Positions 62,785-64,000 of a stretch of 64,000 bases of DNA are shown one piece after another. Each line of letters opens with the position of its first letter. Position 1 is the stretch's first letter. This DNA comes from Dryas octopetala (Eukaryota; Streptophyta; Magnoliopsida; Rosales; Rosaceae), in assembly GCA_963921425.1 (NCBI GenBank), contig OY992833.1, forward strand, positions 21,537,454-21,601,453, in the 5' to 3' direction. The position numbers and the translations under genes were made by a program. The notes beneath the pieces were generated by a model that did no database searches, had not been told where the DNA came from, and was given only the letters and a program-made list of their open reading frames with translations.

Positions 62785-64000
62785 CTGAAATTATGCATAT
62801 CAAGGGAATTGAACATTGTATTTCAGGTTTACCTCTCAGAGAGCATTATGACCCTATAAGTTTGAACTCAAAAAGGGGAATGAAGAATATGCATTTACCA
62901 GGAATATTCTAATGAGTTCATATCATCATATGCAAGGATTCATTTTCATAGTCTCATAAAATGATATCACCTTGGTATTTTCACTTAATGTAAGACCCTA
63001 ACACAAGGTAAATGATTTAAAACAGAAAAAGGGAAAATTTTGTTTGCTTGGGACATGCACAAATAAATGTAAGCACAAGCCTATCCAACATCAGAAAAAC
63101 AACTACCATTGTTTTCATTAGCAGCACATTCTTTCATTTGCAACGATTGGACGACATATTGAAGCACCATCCATATGAAAAAAATCATGTATTGGTGTAA
63201 TTACTGCAAATAAGGAGCCAACAAATGTATCTATTGTAACTAGTGCAAACTAAATTCTTCAACACCGCAACACAAAAGGGTCAGTTTTAACCACATTGGC
63301 GGATGCAATTCCACTACAATGCAGAAAATTTCAAGGAGAAAACAAGTAAAAAATAAACGTCAGCGGCAAAGGAGGGCTTAGGTTCCACACCCTCCTAGTC
63401 AAACATCAAAGCAGAAATCCAAAATTTTTTCATATAAACCTTAGGTAAGCAAAGTTGGCCTCTAAAGCTTTGCTGAAATACTTTTGGAGGTTACCACTAA
63501 TCTCTATCACACAAACTAGGTCAACTGAACCACAAACCTACAAAGGTTTCAATTCAAAAGGAAGAGAAGCATAGTGATCTCAAGAAGAGAGGAGCCCTCC
63601 TGGATCCTATGAGTGAATGGAAAGTTGGATCTCACCTGAATTGCCCCGATATCCTCCTGAGGAAAAGTTTGGTTTCAAACCCTGTTTACTTTAAAAGCCA
63701 GGGGAGAAATAAATACAAACTAATATCCCGGGTCTTTACATTAATATTATTTCCACCTACAAAAATTTGTCTCTTTGACTCATACACGCAGGAAGTCCAA
63801 GTGTTCTAGTAAGTTAATCATGTGGGATGATTCATGCAAAGTGATGGCATGCGGTCTAGGATTAAAATTATAAAGGAGCAAAGGAGGCAGAGGTAGTACA
63901 CCGAATGGCAAAGAGAGCCGGCTAGGCAGGGGTTCTTGTAAAGTTCACACAAGAAACATGACGCTGCAAATAAGTCAAACTTGAATAATGCAAAGCTAAG
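62785..64000. other. Right end of the window: probable intron of the XS gene
   Basis: AT-rich with no frame or repeat that I can support. Its place upstream of an exon that needs a preceding one makes an intron the simplest reading. Confidence 0.45.

Overview
The window looks like nuclear DNA of a flowering plant, a eudicot. The genes are intron-rich with GT-AG introns, the proteins are plant families (PLS/DYW pentatricopeptide, OVATE, LEA D-34, chloroplast SecE, FdC-type ferredoxin, FRIGIDA-like), and the AT-rich spacers carry many small non-autonomous DNA transposons and GA/TA microsatellites. Protein similarity recalled from memory makes Rosaceae plausible, but nothing here proves family or species. 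There are no bacterial, viral or organellar genes.

Layout. 1-2.6 kb: the end of a hAT-like element, a short repeat, and a broken partial copy of the MEF11 gene. 3.1-6.7 kb: two Mutator-like non-autonomous elements on either side of a thioredoxin-o-like gene (minus) that has lost its active-site cysteines. 6.7-10.4 kb: repeats only. 10.5-11.3 kb: a short TSR2-like gene (minus). 12.7-13.3 kb: a hAT-like element. 13.6-20.6 kb (plus): intact MEF11/LOI1-type editing factor, a glyoxalase/VOC protein, and a shortened LEA D-34 protein with a G-box-rich promoter. 24.2-25.0 kb: an OVATE family gene (plus). 30.0 kb: plastid SECE1 (plus). 31.0-32.9 kb: prefoldin subunit 2 (minus). 33.3-36.7 kb: three small transposons with clear target-site duplications. 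37.5-43.8 kb: DOT2/SART1-type splicing factor (plus). 45.0-49.1 kb: cytosolic-type O-acetylserine(thiol)lyase (minus). 50.0 kb: ferredoxin C-type protein (plus). 51.3-52.3 kb: uL18-like protein (minus). 53.7-57.3 kb: FRIGIDA-like protein (minus). 59.4-62.8 kb and probably beyond the right edge: XS-domain protein (minus, 5' part not found).

These are housekeeping and regulatory genes with their own promoters, not an operon or pathway cluster. Their order is informative. From memory, Arabidopsis carries MEF11-OFP11-SECE1-OASA1-FdC1-FRL4B on chromosome 4 (At4g14850-14900), and XS-FRL4A-uL18-OASA2-PFD2-LEA-TSR2 on chromosome 3 (At3g22430-22510). The window interleaves both lists, as expected if it resembles the ancestral segment that Arabidopsis later duplicated and thinned.

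Most unusual: the cysteine-less thioredoxin-o, the LEA and TSR2 genes that have each lost a defined part, the chimeric MEF11 pseudogene, and the dense set of long-hairpin transposons. I see no clearly new multi-gene system. Exon borders were read by eye from GT/AG sites, reading phase and family alignment from memory; no search was run.
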